Assembly (NCBI GenBank): GCA_964391865.1
Contig: CAYMNQ010000002.1
Span: 496,001-560,000 of the forward strand
Source: DASZQL01 sp964391865
GTDB lineage: Bacteria; Planctomycetota; Phycisphaerae; Phycisphaerales; UBA1924
DNA: 64,000 nucleotides
Reading direction: 5' to 3'
Every line of letters starts with the position of its first letter. Positions within the stretch are counted from its first letter, which is position 1. This document shows, piece after piece, positions 33,301 through 40,988 of this stretch. Below the pieces are notes generated by a model. That model did no database searches and had not been told where the DNA came from. It worked only from the letters and a program-made list of their open reading frames with translations. Position numbers and translations under genes: made by a program.

Positions 33301-33879
33301 CGACACCATGATCGGGATGTCGTCCGTCGTCTTGCCCGCTTCCTTCAGCGCGACGAGGCACGAGTTGATCGCGCACTTGACTTGAAGAATGTCTTGGCAC
33401 GTCTCGATGATGAAGACGTCGACGCCCCCGGCGATCAAACCCCGTGCCTGCTCGACATACGACTCGAGCATCTCGTCCCACGTCGTGTGCCCGAGTACGA
33501 GGAGTTTCGTCCCCGGCCCCATCGACCCCGCGACGAACCGAGGCTTGTCCTTCGTCGAATGCCGATCGCACGCCGCCCGCGCCACCTCCGCCGCGAGCTT
33601 GTTCAGCCGGAACGTCTCGGGGACGAGATCGAACTCCGCGAACACGAGCTTGTTCGCGCCGAATGTGTCCGTCTCCACCACGTCCGCGCCGACGGCGAGG
33701 AACGATTCATGGATCCCCTGGATCACCTCGGGGCGCGTCTGCACGAGGATCTCGGTGCAGTTCTCCTTGCCGAGGTAATCGCGGTGCAGATCACAGTCGC
33801 ACTTGTGAATGCTCGTGCCCATCGCGCCGTCAAAGATCAGGACGCGCTTGGAGAGTTCGCTGGCAAAGCGGCTGGGCAT
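30334..33879 (-). CDS. metH: Cobalamin-dependent methionine synthase
   Basis: The 1181-residue product has all four MetH modules. The homocysteine domain begins RVLIFDGAMGTSIHKCDC and ends with the zinc ligands GGCCGTTPEHI. The pterin domain has LIVGERTNTNGSRQFKNLL and NSMNLEDGEEKLAHI. The cobalamin domain has VQGDVHDIGKNLVDIIL, with the B12-coordinating His at about 740. The activation domain ends RGSRYSFGYPACPDMSDQ. It transfers a methyl group from methyltetrahydrofolate to homocysteine via cobalamin. The start at 33879 gives the family-typical N-terminus; the longer upstream frame crosses the divergent promoter. No cobalamin riboswitch is recognisable in the 229-nt upstream gap, although B12-dependent enzymes often have one. 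Confidence 0.97.
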   Translation of the reverse strand: MPSRFASELSKRVLIFDGAMGTSIHKCDCDLHRDYLGKENCTEILVQTRPEVIQGIHESFLAVGADVVETDTFGANKLVFAEFDLVPETFRLNKLAAEVARAACDRHSTKDKPRFVAGSMGPGTKLLVLGHTTWDEMLESYVEQARGLIAGGVDVFIIETCQDILQVKCAINSCLVALKEAGKTTDDIPIMVSVTVETTGTMLLGTEISAAAEAIKNFPILSLGLNCATGPQEMMEHVHWLGKNWSKNVSCLPNAGLPVLLDGKPDYPLKPGPFVEAMMRFVEHDGVSIVGGCCGTTPEHIGELAKAIAGRAPKKRAIDTYKPACSSLYSTSDFRQDNSFLIVGERTNTNGSRQFKNLLNAEDWDGLVSMGKELVREGSHVLDVCVDYVGRDGVRDMSEVVKRFARQVSVPLMIDSTQLDVLEAGLKHAPGKCIINSMNLEDGEEKLAHICELARTYGAAVIAGTIDEDPLEAMGKTAERKLAIAQRIYDLATKKYGLPPGDILFDPLVLPVTTGVEADRRLALETVEGIRRISKAMPDTFSCIGLSNVSFGLKPHARVVLNSVFLHECLEAGLTGAIVHFSKILPRKDIDDAQWNAALDLIYDRRRPATATTDAFDPLTAFISLFPDDAGGVGGGKKKQSLADLPLEERLQRHIIDGETRDLAKSLEEALTKYPALDIVNDHLLAGMKIVGELFGSGEMQLPFVLQSAEVMKAAVAHLQPHMPKVAGKSKGKMILATVQGDVHDIGKNLVDIILSNNGYDVVNLGIKQPMASILRAYNEHQADAIGLSGLLVKSVGVMRDNLEEMKTLGMNVPVILGGAALTRFYAEHDLRNVYPVTYYGKDAFEGLRFMDHLAGGKLSAIDSEISSRLQKRADAEEKIESSRARREDELAAKAARAEGGTATAERVRSSVRTDVEIPAPPFWGSRVVEGLDLNQIYPFVNRVALFRGQWQYKKGKQSDEEYEAQVADEVQPIFERLQKQCREERILLPRVVYGYFPCNSDGDDLVVFDPKDHSREVERFTFPRQEGRQRLCISDFFRPVESGVKDVLGMSCVTMGEEVSKRSRALFEANKYAEYLYLHGMGVECAEALAELWHKRMRQELGIAGDDSPKVRDLFVQRYRGSRYSFGYPACPDMSDQEKLFRLIEPGRIGCVLTENWQIDPEQSTSAIVVHHPEAKYFAV

Positions 33880-33924
33880 TGGGGAGTTCCGTGAGAGCTT
33901 GGGAAAGCCAACTTGGACGGCGGA

Positions 33925-33949
33925 AGTATATCGATGTATCCGGATAAAG
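33925..33949 (-). promoter_or_regulatory. AT-rich imperfect palindrome and -10-like box upstream of metH
   Basis: On the minus strand TTATCCGGATACATCGATATACT contains overlapping palindromes ATCCGGAT and ATCGAT and ends in TATACT (33930-33925), a good -10. It is the only AT-rich site in the divergent gap and could bind a methionine- or SAH-responsive regulator. No clear -35 is seen. Confidence 0.35.
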
Positions 33950-34108
33950 CGATAAAACCACGACTTGGCGGCTGAACTTTCATCGGATCGCCCGGCCCGG
34001 CATCGTCTTGAAACCGGGTAAATCGGGTTCGGAATCAGTTCGCAGCCCGATCCCGCCGCCAGCGGTACCATCGGGCCGACTGATCCGCCACTCGTGGGAG
34101 CCCGCCGC

Positions 34109-35092
34109 GTGCCCGACCCTTCGTCCACCCCCGCCATCATCATGCACGGCGTGACCAAGCGTTTCCGCGACAAGACCGCCGTGGACCGGCTTGATCTGGA
34201 AGTGCCGACCGGGTCGTTGTGCGGGTTCCTCGGGCCGAACGGCGCTGGGAAGACGACGACGATCCGGATGATCATGTCGATCTTCTATCCCGATGCCGGG
34301 CGCGTGAGCGTGCTCGGCAAGAAGAGCGCCATCGAGAGCAAGGACCGCATCGGCTATCTCCCCGAGGAGCGCGGTGTGTACCGCAAGATGAAGGTCGCGC
34401 CGTTTTTGTATTACGTGGCGCGACTCAAGGGCGTGCCGTCGGCCGGGCTGAACCACAGGATCGCGGGCTGGCTCGAGCGCGTCGGGCTTGCCGACTGCGC
34501 CAAGAAGAAGTGCGAGGAACTCTCGAAGGGCATGCAGCAGAAGGTGCAGTTCATCGCGTCGGTGATCCACGAGCCGGACCTGATCATTCTCGATGAACCC
34601 TTCAGCGGGCTCGACCCGGTGAACCGCAAGCTGCTGCGCACGCTGCTGGACGAGCAGCACCAGAAGGGGCGCACGATCATCTTCTCGACCCACGCGATGT
34701 TCGAAGCAGAGCAGCTCTGCGACCACCTCTTCATGATCAGCAAAGGGAAGAAGGTGCTCGACATGCCGGTGCGCGACGTGTGGAAGACGTACGACCCGCG
34801 CGCGGTGGTGGTCGAGACGGAGCGCTCGCGCCACGACAGCGCGGGCGTGCAAGCGGACCGGCTGGCGCTCGACGGCGTGCCCGGCGTGCTGGAGTCGCAC
34901 GCGTTGGCGCGGGGCGTGGAACTGAAACTCGCGGAGGGCGTCGCGCCCGCGATGGTGATGGCGGAGGTGGCTCGGCGCGTCCCGCCGCTGCGTATCGAGC
35001 TGAAACGCCCGAGTTTGGAAGACATCTTCCTCGACCTCGCGGGCGAGTCGGCTGACGGCGTGGCACCGGAGGATTCGGCTGCGGCGGCGTAG
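34109..35092 (+). CDS. ABC transporter ATP-binding protein, NatA type
   Basis: From GTG 34109 (GGGAG 7 nt upstream) the product has 327 residues. It has Walker A GPNGAGKTT at about 41-49, the Q-loop region IGYLPEERGVYRKM, signature ELSKGMQQKVQ and Walker B LIILDEPFSGLDP, then HAMFEAEQLCDH with the switch His. The C-terminal domain after the ATPase core (about 225-327) has the DUF4162-like region that is common in NatA/CcmA-type exporters. It is followed 160 nt later by a membrane subunit. The pair resembles NatAB sodium or drug exporters of COG4152/COG1668. Substrate is unknown. Confidence 0.9.
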   Translation: MPDPSSTPAIIMHGVTKRFRDKTAVDRLDLEVPTGSLCGFLGPNGAGKTTTIRMIMSIFYPDAGRVSVLGKKSAIESKDRIGYLPEERGVYRKMKVAPFLYYVARLKGVPSAGLNHRIAGWLERVGLADCAKKKCEELSKGMQQKVQFIASVIHEPDLIILDEPFSGLDPVNRKLLRTLLDEQHQKGRTIIFSTHAMFEAEQLCDHLFMISKGKKVLDMPVRDVWKTYDPRAVVVETERSRHDSAGVQADRLALDGVPGVLESHALARGVELKLAEGVAPAMVMAEVARRVPPLRIELKRPSLEDIFLDLAGESADGVAPEDSAAAA

Positions 35093-35252
35093 GGCGGATG
35101 GTGAACGAAGCTGAGCACGGCGAAGTCCAGACGCTCGCCCACGCTTCGCGTCTTGTTCCGAGGATGGATGTTCAGCGGAGATTGTTCTGACAACCAGCGG
35201 CACCGGCGCCAATCGGCCGGCCGTCGAGCGAAGAGATGGAAGGCAGCGAACG

Positions 35253-36665
35253 ATGGGCAAGATCATTCAAGTCGCATGGCGGGAATTCACCGCGACGGTG
35301 GCGACGAAGGGGTTCATCCTCGGCGTGTGCCTGCCGCCGATCATCATGCTGGCGGCATTCCCGCTGATCTTCCTGCTGATGAACAAGTCCGGCCCGCGCG
35401 TCTCTGGCGAGGTGGCGCTGATCGACCGCACCGGCATCGTCGCGCCGCGCGTCGCGGAACTGTTCAGCCCGGAAGAAGTGGCGAAACGCAACGAGAAGCA
35501 GCGCGAGAACTTCGAGAAGGTTCTCAGTTCGTCCCCCATGTCCTCGGTGATGACCGAGGACCAGAAGAAGATGGCGATGGAGCAGGCGAAAGCCGCCGCA
35601 GCATCGTCCACCGATCTCACGATCACCACCCTGCCGCCCGACGCGGATGTCGAGAAGGAGAAGGAGCCGATCGCCGCCGCCGCGGGGCGTGAGAAGGACG
35701 TGGGCGACGGCGCGTCGAAGCGGCTGGTGCTCGCGGTGATCCCCGAGGGAGTGGTGAAGAACCCCGACGCCGAGGGCAAGTTCGGCAACTACCAGATTTT
35801 CATGGCGCCAAAGCTCGACTTCGAAGTGAAGCAAGACATCGAGCGGCAGATCGATTCGGCAATCGTCGATGCGCGCCTGAAGACCGCGAGCTATGACCCG
35901 AAGCAGATCCGCGACCTGATGAAGTCTCCCATCGCCGATTCCACCGCGGTGACGAAACAGGGCGAACGCTCGGCCGGCAACCCGCTGACGGGCATGCTGC
36001 TGCCGTTCGCGTTCATGTTCCTGCTGTGGGTGGGCACGTTCAGCGCCGGGCAGTATTTGCTGGTGTCGACCATCGAAGAGAAGAGCAACCGCGTGATGGA
36101 GGTGCTGCTCTCCGCCGTCTCACCCACGCAGTTGATGACCGGCAAGATCGTTGGGCAGATGGCGGTCGGGCTGTCGATCCTTCTTGCGTACGGCGTGCTG
36201 GGCGGCGGTGCTATGGTGATCTTCAAGCAGAGCCACCTGCTCGACCTGCGCCTCTTCGGTCTGCTCATCATCTACTTCTTCATCGCTTTCTTCCTGATCG
36301 CCAGCATGATGGCGGCGATCGGCAGCGCGGTGTCGTCGATCCAGGAAGCTCAGTCGCTGATGATGCCGGTGATGCTGGTGCTGATCCTGCCGATGGTGCT
36401 GTGGATGCCGCTGCAGCGGAACCCGAACTCGCTCTTCGCGGTGATCCTGAGTTTCCTGCCGCCGGTCAGCCCGTTCGTGATGGTGCTGCGGATGGCCGGC
36501 TCGGAGAAGGTGCCGACGTGGCAGATCGGCGGCTCGATCGTGGTCGGCGCGATCTCCGCCGCGGCGGCGGTGTGGCTGGCGGCGAAGATCTTCCGCGTCG
36601 GCGCGCTGATGTACGGCAAGCCGCCCAGCCTCGTCGGGCTGATCAAGTGGGTGCGCTACGCGTGA
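35253..36665 (+). CDS. ABC-2 type permease, NatB-like
   Basis: The 470-residue membrane protein starts MGKIIQVAWREFTATVATKGF, the usual start of NatB-type (ABC2_membrane_3) subunits. One transmembrane helix lies at about 22-44, then a large extracytoplasmic domain to about 245 with a charged insertion (KEKEPIAAAAGREKDVG). A C-terminal block of five or six helices follows from LLPFAFMFLLWVGTFSAGQY to GSIVVGAISAAAAVWLAA. The segment TIEEKSNRVMEVLLSAVSP is a strong family signature. It forms the exporter with the ATPase encoded just upstream. Confidence 0.9.
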   Translation: MGKIIQVAWREFTATVATKGFILGVCLPPIIMLAAFPLIFLLMNKSGPRVSGEVALIDRTGIVAPRVAELFSPEEVAKRNEKQRENFEKVLSSSPMSSVMTEDQKKMAMEQAKAAAASSTDLTITTLPPDADVEKEKEPIAAAAGREKDVGDGASKRLVLAVIPEGVVKNPDAEGKFGNYQIFMAPKLDFEVKQDIERQIDSAIVDARLKTASYDPKQIRDLMKSPIADSTAVTKQGERSAGNPLTGMLLPFAFMFLLWVGTFSAGQYLLVSTIEEKSNRVMEVLLSAVSPTQLMTGKIVGQMAVGLSILLAYGVLGGGAMVIFKQSHLLDLRLFGLLIIYFFIAFFLIASMMAAIGSAVSSIQEAQSLMMPVMLVLILPMVLWMPLQRNPNSLFAVILSFLPPVSPFVMVLRMAGSEKVPTWQIGGSIVVGAISAAAAVWLAAKIFRVGALMYGKPPSLVGLIKWVRYA

Positions 36666-36671
36666 AGCATT

Positions 36672-36705
36672 GTTCACCGCGGAGACACGGAGAGCACGGA
36701 GAGAG
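36672..36705. repeat. CACGGAGACACGGAG-family interspersed repeat
   Basis: TTCACCGCGGAGACACGG followed by AGAGCACGGAGAGAGG lies 6 nt after the permease stop. It corresponds to the inverted copy at 2774-2805. A second common motif, TGTGCGCGTCTGTGGCTGAT (36770-36789), follows in the same gap. Confidence 0.6.
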
Positions 36706-36828
36706 GAACAGGGCAGGACAGGAGGAATGATTGCCCGAAAGCAGCATCAAGGCTCTCGCCCGTGAATGTCTGTGCGCGTCTGTGGCTGATTCCGATTGTG
36801 GTCGCTCCCTGCTGCTATCCTCCCGCGC

Positions 36829-37872
36829 ATGTTCGGCTCGCATCTTTCCATCGCCGGCTCGTTCGCCAACGCGCTGCGCGAGGCGGAGTCGCTGAAGCTC
36901 GACACCGTGCAGGTGTTCACCAAGAACCAGCGGCAGTGGAAGGTGCCGGCCCTCGCCGACGAAGCACGCGACGAATGGCTCGCCGAACTCCGCCGGTTGG
37001 GCTGGCAGGATCGCACGGTGTCGCACAACAGCTACCTCGCCAACCTCGCCAGCCCGGACGATGAACTGTGGAAGAAGTCGATCGACCTGATGCGCGAGGA
37101 GCTGCTGCGGGCGCAGGCGCTGTCGATCCCGTTCCTCGTCTTCCACCCCGGCGCGCACCTCGGCAGCGGCGTGGAGGCCGGCGCTCGGCGCATCGCGGTC
37201 GCGAGCGCCCAACTGCTCAAAGAGACCCGCGGCAGTTCGGTCGCGCTGTGCCTCGAGAACACCGCGGGCGGGGGCACGACGCTCGGGCGCACGCTGGAGG
37301 AACTCGCGCTCATCAAGCGGATGATCGAGGATGAAGCGGGAAGTGACGTGGAGCTCCCTTCTCCCCACGCAAGCCGCACCCCGCACCCCGCAAGTCGCCG
37401 CCGCTCGCGCGTGGCGTTCTGCATCGATACCTGCCACGCGCTCGCCGCGGGGTATGACCTTGATGCATTCGAGGCGCCCGCGCCATCCGCCGGAACCCCA
37501 CCCGCGAAGAAGTCGGCGGCGAAGAAGAAACCCGCCGGCAAGGACACGCCCGCGCCGGGGCGGAAGCGGACGGTCGCGCAGGGGATCGAAGCGGGCGAGC
37601 GGTTCCTCGCCGAGGTGGACCGGGTCTGCGGCTTGGACCATCTCGCGGCGATGCACCTGAACGACTCGAAGGGCGGGCGCGGGTCGCACCTCGACCGGCA
37701 CATGCACATCGGCGAGGGCCGGGTGGCGGCGGGGGTCTTCAGCGCCATCGTGAACCATCCCCGGCTGGTCGGCGTACCCAAGATTCTCGAAACGCCGAAG
37801 GAGGACGACGCGAAGGGCGTCCCGATGGATACGGTCAACCTTCGGCGGCTGAGAAAGATGATGGAGGGGTGA
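36829..37872 (+). CDS. nfo: Endonuclease IV with repeat-derived and lysine-rich insertions
   Basis: The 347-residue protein (about 285 in E. coli) keeps the metal ligands of endonuclease IV: H66 (VSHNSY), H106 (VFHPGAH), E143 (CLENTAGGG), D200 and H203 (FCIDTCHA), H276 (MHLND), D289 and H291 (LDRHMHIGEG), and ILETPK. It cuts DNA 5' of abasic sites in base excision repair. Two insertions are present. Residues about 172-194 are encoded by a CGCAAGCCGCACCCCGC repeat. Residues about 217-248 (PPAKKSAAKKKPAGKD and flanks) are Lys/Ala/Pro-rich like a histone H1 tail and could increase DNA affinity. A CTATCC box lies 8 nt before the ATG. Confidence 0.93.
   Translation: MFGSHLSIAGSFANALREAESLKLDTVQVFTKNQRQWKVPALADEARDEWLAELRRLGWQDRTVSHNSYLANLASPDDELWKKSIDLMREELLRAQALSIPFLVFHPGAHLGSGVEAGARRIAVASAQLLKETRGSSVALCLENTAGGGTTLGRTLEELALIKRMIEDEAGSDVELPSPHASRTPHPASRRRSRVAFCIDTCHALAAGYDLDAFEAPAPSAGTPPAKKSAAKKKPAGKDTPAPGRKRTVAQGIEAGERFLAEVDRVCGLDHLAAMHLNDSKGGRGSHLDRHMHIGEGRVAAGVFSAIVNHPRLVGVPKILETPKEDDAKGVPMDTVNLRRLRKMMEG
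37368..37399. repeat. CGCAAGCCGCACCCCGC-family repeat inside nfo
   Basis: CGCAAGCCGCACCCCGCACC then CCGCAAGTCGCC. The C-rich strand is the sense strand and the nfo frame remains open, giving PHASRTPHPASRR. Confidence 0.75.
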
Positions 37873-37888
37873 GCGGGAGGCAGGGGGC

Positions 37889-37963
37889 GGCGGGTGTCGG
37901 GTTTCGGGTGTCGGGTTTGAGAGTGAGCTGGGGCTGGTGGCTTGGGTCTGGGGTCTGCCGGGC
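37889..37963. repeat. Interspersed repeats GTGTCGGGTTTCGG and GGCTTGGGTCTGGGG after nfo
   Basis: GCGGGTGTCGGGTTTCGG then GTGTCGGGTTTGAG (37889-37922), and GGCTGGTGGCTTGGGTCTG then GGGTCTGCCGGGCC (37931-37963). Both are G-rich versions of the repeat families seen elsewhere in the window. Confidence 0.6.
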
Positions 37964-38064
37964 CGTGGCGGCGGGTGCTGGTGCGTGCGATTGGCCGATA
38001 TGACATGATGGTGCGGAAGCACGGGGGCGTTCGACCGAATCAATCAACTGTAGAAGCCACAGGA

Positions 38065-39141
38065 ATGCAGCACACTTTGATGGCACAGACACGTTCAGGG
38101 CGGGTTCGGGGATCGTGCTTCGCGGCGATGGCGCTGGGTGCGTCGGCGTTGCTGTTGCCCGCGTGCAGGACGAGCGCGCCGGTGGACCAGGGGCGCGGGC
38201 CGGGGGGACCGGGGGGGTCGTCGACCACGGGCACGGCGGTGGAGCGCGGCGGGTCCGCCGAGGCTCGCGCGAATGTTGAGCAGGCGCGTTCATTGAAATC
38301 GGAGGGGCGTGACGATGAGGCGCTGGCGCTGCTCGCCCGCGCCATCGAGACGAACCCCACACTGACGGTCGCGCACATGGAGATGGGGGAGATTCTCGAA
38401 GCGAAGCAGGACCTGAAATCCGCCGAGCGCGCGTTCGGCAGGGCGGCGGAGCTGGAGCCGACGAACTTCGACGCGCAGTTCAGCTGGGGGCGCGTGCTGC
38501 AGAAGCTCGAGCGGTTCGCCGAGTCGATTCGCGCGTATCTGCGGGCGCTCGCGATCCGCCCGGATGATCCCGAAGCGAACCAAAACCTCGCGACGGCGTA
38601 TCTGCAGATCAACGAGCCGAACCAGGCGCTGGCGTACGCGACACGATCGGTGGCGCTCTCGCCGAGGAGCGGGCCGGCGTACGCGAATCTCGGCGCGGTC
38701 TATAGCGCGCTGGCGCGCCACGAGGATGCAATCCGCGCGTACGAGTCGGCGGCGGAACTCATGGACCTTGATCCCGCGCTGCTCCTCAACCTCGCCGAGA
38801 GCTACGGCAAGACCGAGCGCTTCGAGCAGATGAACAACACGCTCGAATCGCTGCTCTCGACCGGTGCAACGGCGGCGGCCCACGAACGCCACGGCTACGC
38901 GCTCTTCAAGCTGCGCCGATACGCCGATTCGGAGCAGGCGTTCCGCGCGGCGCTGTCGATGGACGCGGACTATTACCCCGCGCTGAACGGGCTGGGCGTG
39001 TGCATGCTCAACCGGTACATCAACTCGGGCAAGGAAGACCGGGCGGCACAGGACGAAGCGGTCACGCTCTTCCGCCGCAGCCTGCGCCAGAACCGGAACC
39101 AGCCGAAGATCGTGGAATTGCTGGGGCGCTTCGGCGGGTGA
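38065..39141 (+). CDS. TPR-repeat lipoprotein
   Basis: From ATG 38065 (AGGA close upstream) the product has 358 residues. The signal peptide ends in the lipobox LLPAC (Cys at about 33-34) and a Gly/Ser/Thr linker follows. About eight tetratricopeptide repeats then run from AEARANVEQARSLKSEGRDD to the end, for example PTNFDAQFSWGRVLQKLERF, PEANQNLATAYLQINEPNQA and YYPALNGLGVCMLNRY. TPR lipoproteins serve as scaffolds for envelope complexes such as pilus assembly (PilF/Tgl) or Bam; the specific partner is unknown. ATG 38080 is a second possible start. Confidence 0.82.
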   Translation: MQHTLMAQTRSGRVRGSCFAAMALGASALLLPACRTSAPVDQGRGPGGPGGSSTTGTAVERGGSAEARANVEQARSLKSEGRDDEALALLARAIETNPTLTVAHMEMGEILEAKQDLKSAERAFGRAAELEPTNFDAQFSWGRVLQKLERFAESIRAYLRALAIRPDDPEANQNLATAYLQINEPNQALAYATRSVALSPRSGPAYANLGAVYSALARHEDAIRAYESAAELMDLDPALLLNLAESYGKTERFEQMNNTLESLLSTGATAAAHERHGYALFKLRRYADSEQAFRAALSMDADYYPALNGLGVCMLNRYINSGKEDRAAQDEAVTLFRRSLRQNRNQPKIVELLGRFGG

Positions 39142-39538
39142 TTCGGTTCGCTGAATGCGGTTGCATCGCGCCCAGTTGGTCCGGTCTTCATGAATTCGCG
39201 CGTCGAGAAGCTCTTACTGAGCTGCTTTGAGCGAAGTGGCGGATGTTTACCCACCGCGCGCGACCAGCGAAGCTGGAAGTGTTGCTTTGTCGAGAAGATG
39301 CGCCGCCCGTTCCGCGAGCCTTGCGCGTGCGCGTTGACGCCATCGGCTTCGCGCACCGGCTGTGCTCCGCCACGTACGCGGTTTGGTTCAGCCACGCATG
39401 AAACCACGACCGAAATTGGTGTTTCAAGCTCTCGCCGTTTTCGCGTGAAGACGCTTGTATTCACCCGGTTCGCGAGTATGAATTGACATCGGGCTCGTGG
39501 CCCGGCGTGCAGGGGACTTGGTGGCGGAGGAGGGACCG
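39142..39538. other. Gap without a recognised gene
   Basis: About 400 nt between the TPR lipoprotein and the next dockerin protein. Short frames on both strands lack ribosome binding sites and look random. TATGAAT at 39477-39483 could be a -10 box for the following gene. No hairpin element of the fold-back family and no CAAGCCCC repeat was found here. Confidence 0.4.
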
Positions 39539-40237
39539 ATGCGGATCGGAGCGAACGTCAGCACGAAAGTAGTTGCGCGCAGGATCGGATGGGTCGCCGG
39601 CGCGATGATGACGATGTCAGCTGCCGCGCTCGCCGACGGCATCGATGTCGGCCGCACGGCGGGCGGACAACTGGCGGCGGCGGTCGAGGTCGCTCAGCCG
39701 TTCCCCGTTCCCAACTCGTTCTTCCCGGGGATCGAGGGGTACGCGACCGCCGAGATCGGCTTCGCGTCCATCGAAGTGGACCAACCCGTCGAGGGACTCT
39801 TCGCGCTTCCCGCGAGCGCGGACGTGCGCTTCATCCTCGTGAGCGCCGATGACGACTTGCTGCTCTACGCGGGGCTGTCGCCCATGTCCCTCGGCGGCAG
39901 CACCATCCTCGGAAATCCTTTCTTCGATTTCCACCCGATCTACAACATCTCCCACGGCGGGCCGGGCACGACGAAATCACTGCAGCTCATCCTGCGCGAC
40001 GCGAGCGGTCAGTTCGCCGACAGTGAGCCGATCACGCTCACATTCGTCGCCACCCCGGCGTGCCCGGGGGACGTCGACGGCGACAGCGCGGTCGGGCTGG
40101 GCGATGTCGCCTCGATCATCGCGTGCTGGGGCCAGGAGGACCACTGCAATCACGAAGCGGACCTCGACCTCAGCCACGACATCGGGCTTGGGGATATCGC
40201 GGTCGTCATTCAGTTCTGGAGTTCCTCCTGCCCGTAA
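39539..40237 (+). CDS. Small secreted protein with dockerin-like C-terminus
   Basis: ATG 39539 follows GGAGGAGGGACCG, an excellent ribosome binding site. The 232-residue product has a signal peptide ending in LADG at about 33, a 130-residue beta-rich body (YATAEIGFASIEVDQPVEG, FILVSADDDLLLYAGLSP), and two EF-hand-like repeats: CPGDVDGDSAVGLGDVASII and ADLDLSHDIGLGDIAVVI, ending FWSSSCP. It is the third protein in the window with this tail. The repeats probably bind calcium and mediate attachment outside the cytoplasm. It may be co-transcribed with the CHRD protein 89 nt downstream. Confidence 0.8.
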   Translation: MRIGANVSTKVVARRIGWVAGAMMTMSAAALADGIDVGRTAGGQLAAAVEVAQPFPVPNSFFPGIEGYATAEIGFASIEVDQPVEGLFALPASADVRFILVSADDDLLLYAGLSPMSLGGSTILGNPFFDFHPIYNISHGGPGTTKSLQLILRDASGQFADSEPITLTFVATPACPGDVDGDSAVGLGDVASIIACWGQEDHCNHEADLDLSHDIGLGDIAVVIQFWSSSCP

Positions 40238-40326
40238 GCCGGCGCTCGGGACCGGTCTGCGGCGGAAAGAAACATCGTCTTTGTTTGGACATCGTTGGAT
40301 CGAGACTTGAGGAAAGGAAGAGAACC

Positions 40327-40914
40327 ATGAAGGCTCACGTCGTTCGTTCGAATTTTTTGATGACCGCCGCGGCGGTTGTCGCGCTGGCGTCCGCCACGCA
40401 GGCGGCCCAGTTCACCTTCACCGCCAGCATGGACGGCCCGAGCGAGTCGCCGCCCGTCCCCTCGGCGGGCACCGGCACCGCGATCGTCGACTTCGACACT
40501 GACCTGCACACCATGCGCGTCCGCGCCACGTGGAGCGGGCTGACCGGCGTGACGACCGTCGCGCACATTCACGCGCCGACCGCAGTCGCGTTCGCCGGCA
40601 CCGTGGGCGTCGCAACCTACCCCGGCACGTTCCCGAGCTGGCCCACAGGCGTGACCTCCGGCTCGTACGACATGACGTTCGATATGTCGCTCACGTCGAG
40701 CTACACCGGCGCGTTCCTGTCGACGCACGGCGGGGGCTCGCCCGCAGTGGCGGAGCTGGCGCTGATCGACTTCATCCAGCAGGGCCGCGCGTACTTCAAC
40801 ATCCATTCTTCCTTCGCGCCCGGCGGCGAAATCCGCGGCTTCCTCGTCCCCAACCCCGGCGCGGCGGCGATCTTCGGCGTGGCGGCGCTTGGGGCGATGC
40901 GCCGTCGGCGCTGA
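40327..40914 (+). CDS. CHRD-domain protein with PEP-CTERM-like tail
   Basis: The 195-residue protein has a signal peptide (to about TQA-27) and one CHRD domain: FTASMDGPSESPPVPSAGTG, then LHTMRVRATWSGLTG, VAHIHAPTAVAFAGTVGV and the end AYFNIHSSFAPGGEIRGFL. CHRD domains occur in animal chordin and in many bacterial exported proteins of unknown function. The C-terminus VPNPGAAAIFGVAALGAMRRRR has the planctomycete VPxPG, hydrophobic stretch and Arg cluster, the PEP-CTERM-like exosortase signal. GAGGAAAGGAAG lies upstream of the start. Confidence 0.88.
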   Translation: MKAHVVRSNFLMTAAAVVALASATQAAQFTFTASMDGPSESPPVPSAGTGTAIVDFDTDLHTMRVRATWSGLTGVTTVAHIHAPTAVAFAGTVGVATYPGTFPSWPTGVTSGSYDMTFDMSLTSSYTGAFLSTHGGGSPAVAELALIDFIQQGRAYFNIHSSFAPGGEIRGFLVPNPGAAAIFGVAALGAMRRRR

Positions 40915-40988
40915 GCCGCGGCGCGGGTTTGCTCAGCCGCATCCCTGGAAATGCTCGGCGGCTTCTCCGCATGGTGAAGCCGCCGATT

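Noticed and set aside
32179..33894. Second long plus-strand frame of 571 codons antisense to metH
   Set aside because: Same reason: the minus strand codes for the homocysteine- and folate-binding domains of MetH and the plus-strand product has no recognisable domain.
39977..40177. Minus-strand small frame opposite the dockerin repeat
   Set aside because: It is antisense to the EF-hand-like repeats and lacks a start context.
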